From an uncultured Clostridia bacterium (GTDB lineage Bacteria; Bacillota; Clostridia; Oscillospirales; Acutalibacteraceae): DNA of 35,845 bases. Numbering within the stretch: the stretch's first letter is position 1; the number at the start of each line of letters is the position of its first letter. Positions 35,319 through 35,845 of the stretch are shown in pieces. The notes under the pieces were generated by a model. The model made no database searches and had not been told where the DNA came from. It saw nothing but the letters and a program-made list of their open reading frames with translations. The stretch lies in NCBI GenBank assembly GCA_947169815.1, contig CAMVRG010000003.1, forward strand, positions 1-35,845, given 5' to 3'. The position numbers were made by a program, and so were the translations under genes.

Positions 35319-35845
35319 ATGCTGTCTTACGAAACAGAAATACTAATGGATTTTCTCCGTTTCAGACCCGAGGATTCTATGCCCGTTTTGTCCTTTTTTG
35401 CGAAAGAGGAGGGCGCGGTTTCTCACTTTGACGGGGAGAAAAACAATTTTGTATATATCCCGGGAAAAAAAGACGACAGAGTTCTTCTTATCGCTCACGC
35501 GGATACGGTTTGGGACGATTACTATATCGAAAAAGGCTTTAAGGAGCCTCTTGCCGAAAACTCCGCCGAGATAGAGCACGAGCCCGTAATCGACAGTAAG
35601 AATATAATTTCTCAGGGCGGCTCGGAAAAATGGGGCTTCGGCGCCGACGACAGGGCGGGCTGCGCTATGCTGTGGCTGTTGAAAGACAGCGGGCACTCGC
35701 TTTTGATTACCGACGGCGAGGAGCACGGTCAGCTCGGCGCGCATCATTTAGTTGATAATTATCCCGAACTTGCCGACGAGCTGAACAAACACTCCTATAT
35801 GCTTCAGCTTGACAGAAGAAACGGGAACGATTATAAAACCTACGG
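35319..35845 (+). CDS. M20-like metallopeptidase, 3'-truncated by window edge (absent from ORF track because no stop codon)
   Basis: ATG 35319; in-frame VLLIAHADTVW, GFGADDRAGCAMLWLL, LLITDGEEHGQLGAHHL, open to base 35845. Confidence 0.82.
   Translation, partial: MLSYETEILMDFLRFRPEDSMPVLSFFAKEEGAVSHFDGEKNNFVYIPGKKDDRVLLIAHADTVWDDYYIEKGFKEPLAENSAEIEHEPVIDSKNIISQGGSEKWGFGADDRAGCAMLWLLKDSGHSLLITDGEEHGQLGAHHLVDNYPELADELNKHSYMLQLDRRNGNDYKTY

Overview
Window from a low/medium-GC Firmicute, most likely Ruminococcus/Oscillospiraceae-like (inferred from gene content and style; not proven). Both flanks are housekeeping or core-type genes: lspA (partial), RluD-type pseudouridine synthase, HAD phosphatase, two tandem GH25 lysozymes, a TtcA-like protein without its catalytic motifs, a split HMA domain plus Zn/Cd-type P1B ATPase, LCP (LytR-CpsA-Psr) protein, RNase P RNA, class II aldolase plus IolC-type kinase, a yybP-ykoY (Mn) riboswitch in front of a P2-type ATPase, an RlmD/RumA-type methyltransferase, and a partial M20-like peptidase. 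The centre (about 8.5-27.3 kb) is an unusual extracellular-protein locus. A 2.5k-aa repetitive secreted protein on the minus strand is divergent from a plus-strand cluster of a 1.9k-aa dockerin-bearing protein, a cohesin-like plus dockerin protein, a 1.05k-aa secreted repeat protein, and an unlisted 37-aa acidic peptide with a 'YTKPEV..EEFETVDVLTAS' motif just before a strong terminator. No transposase, integrase, CRISPR array, tRNA or 16S/23S rRNA was seen. All calls are by reading alone; no database search was run.
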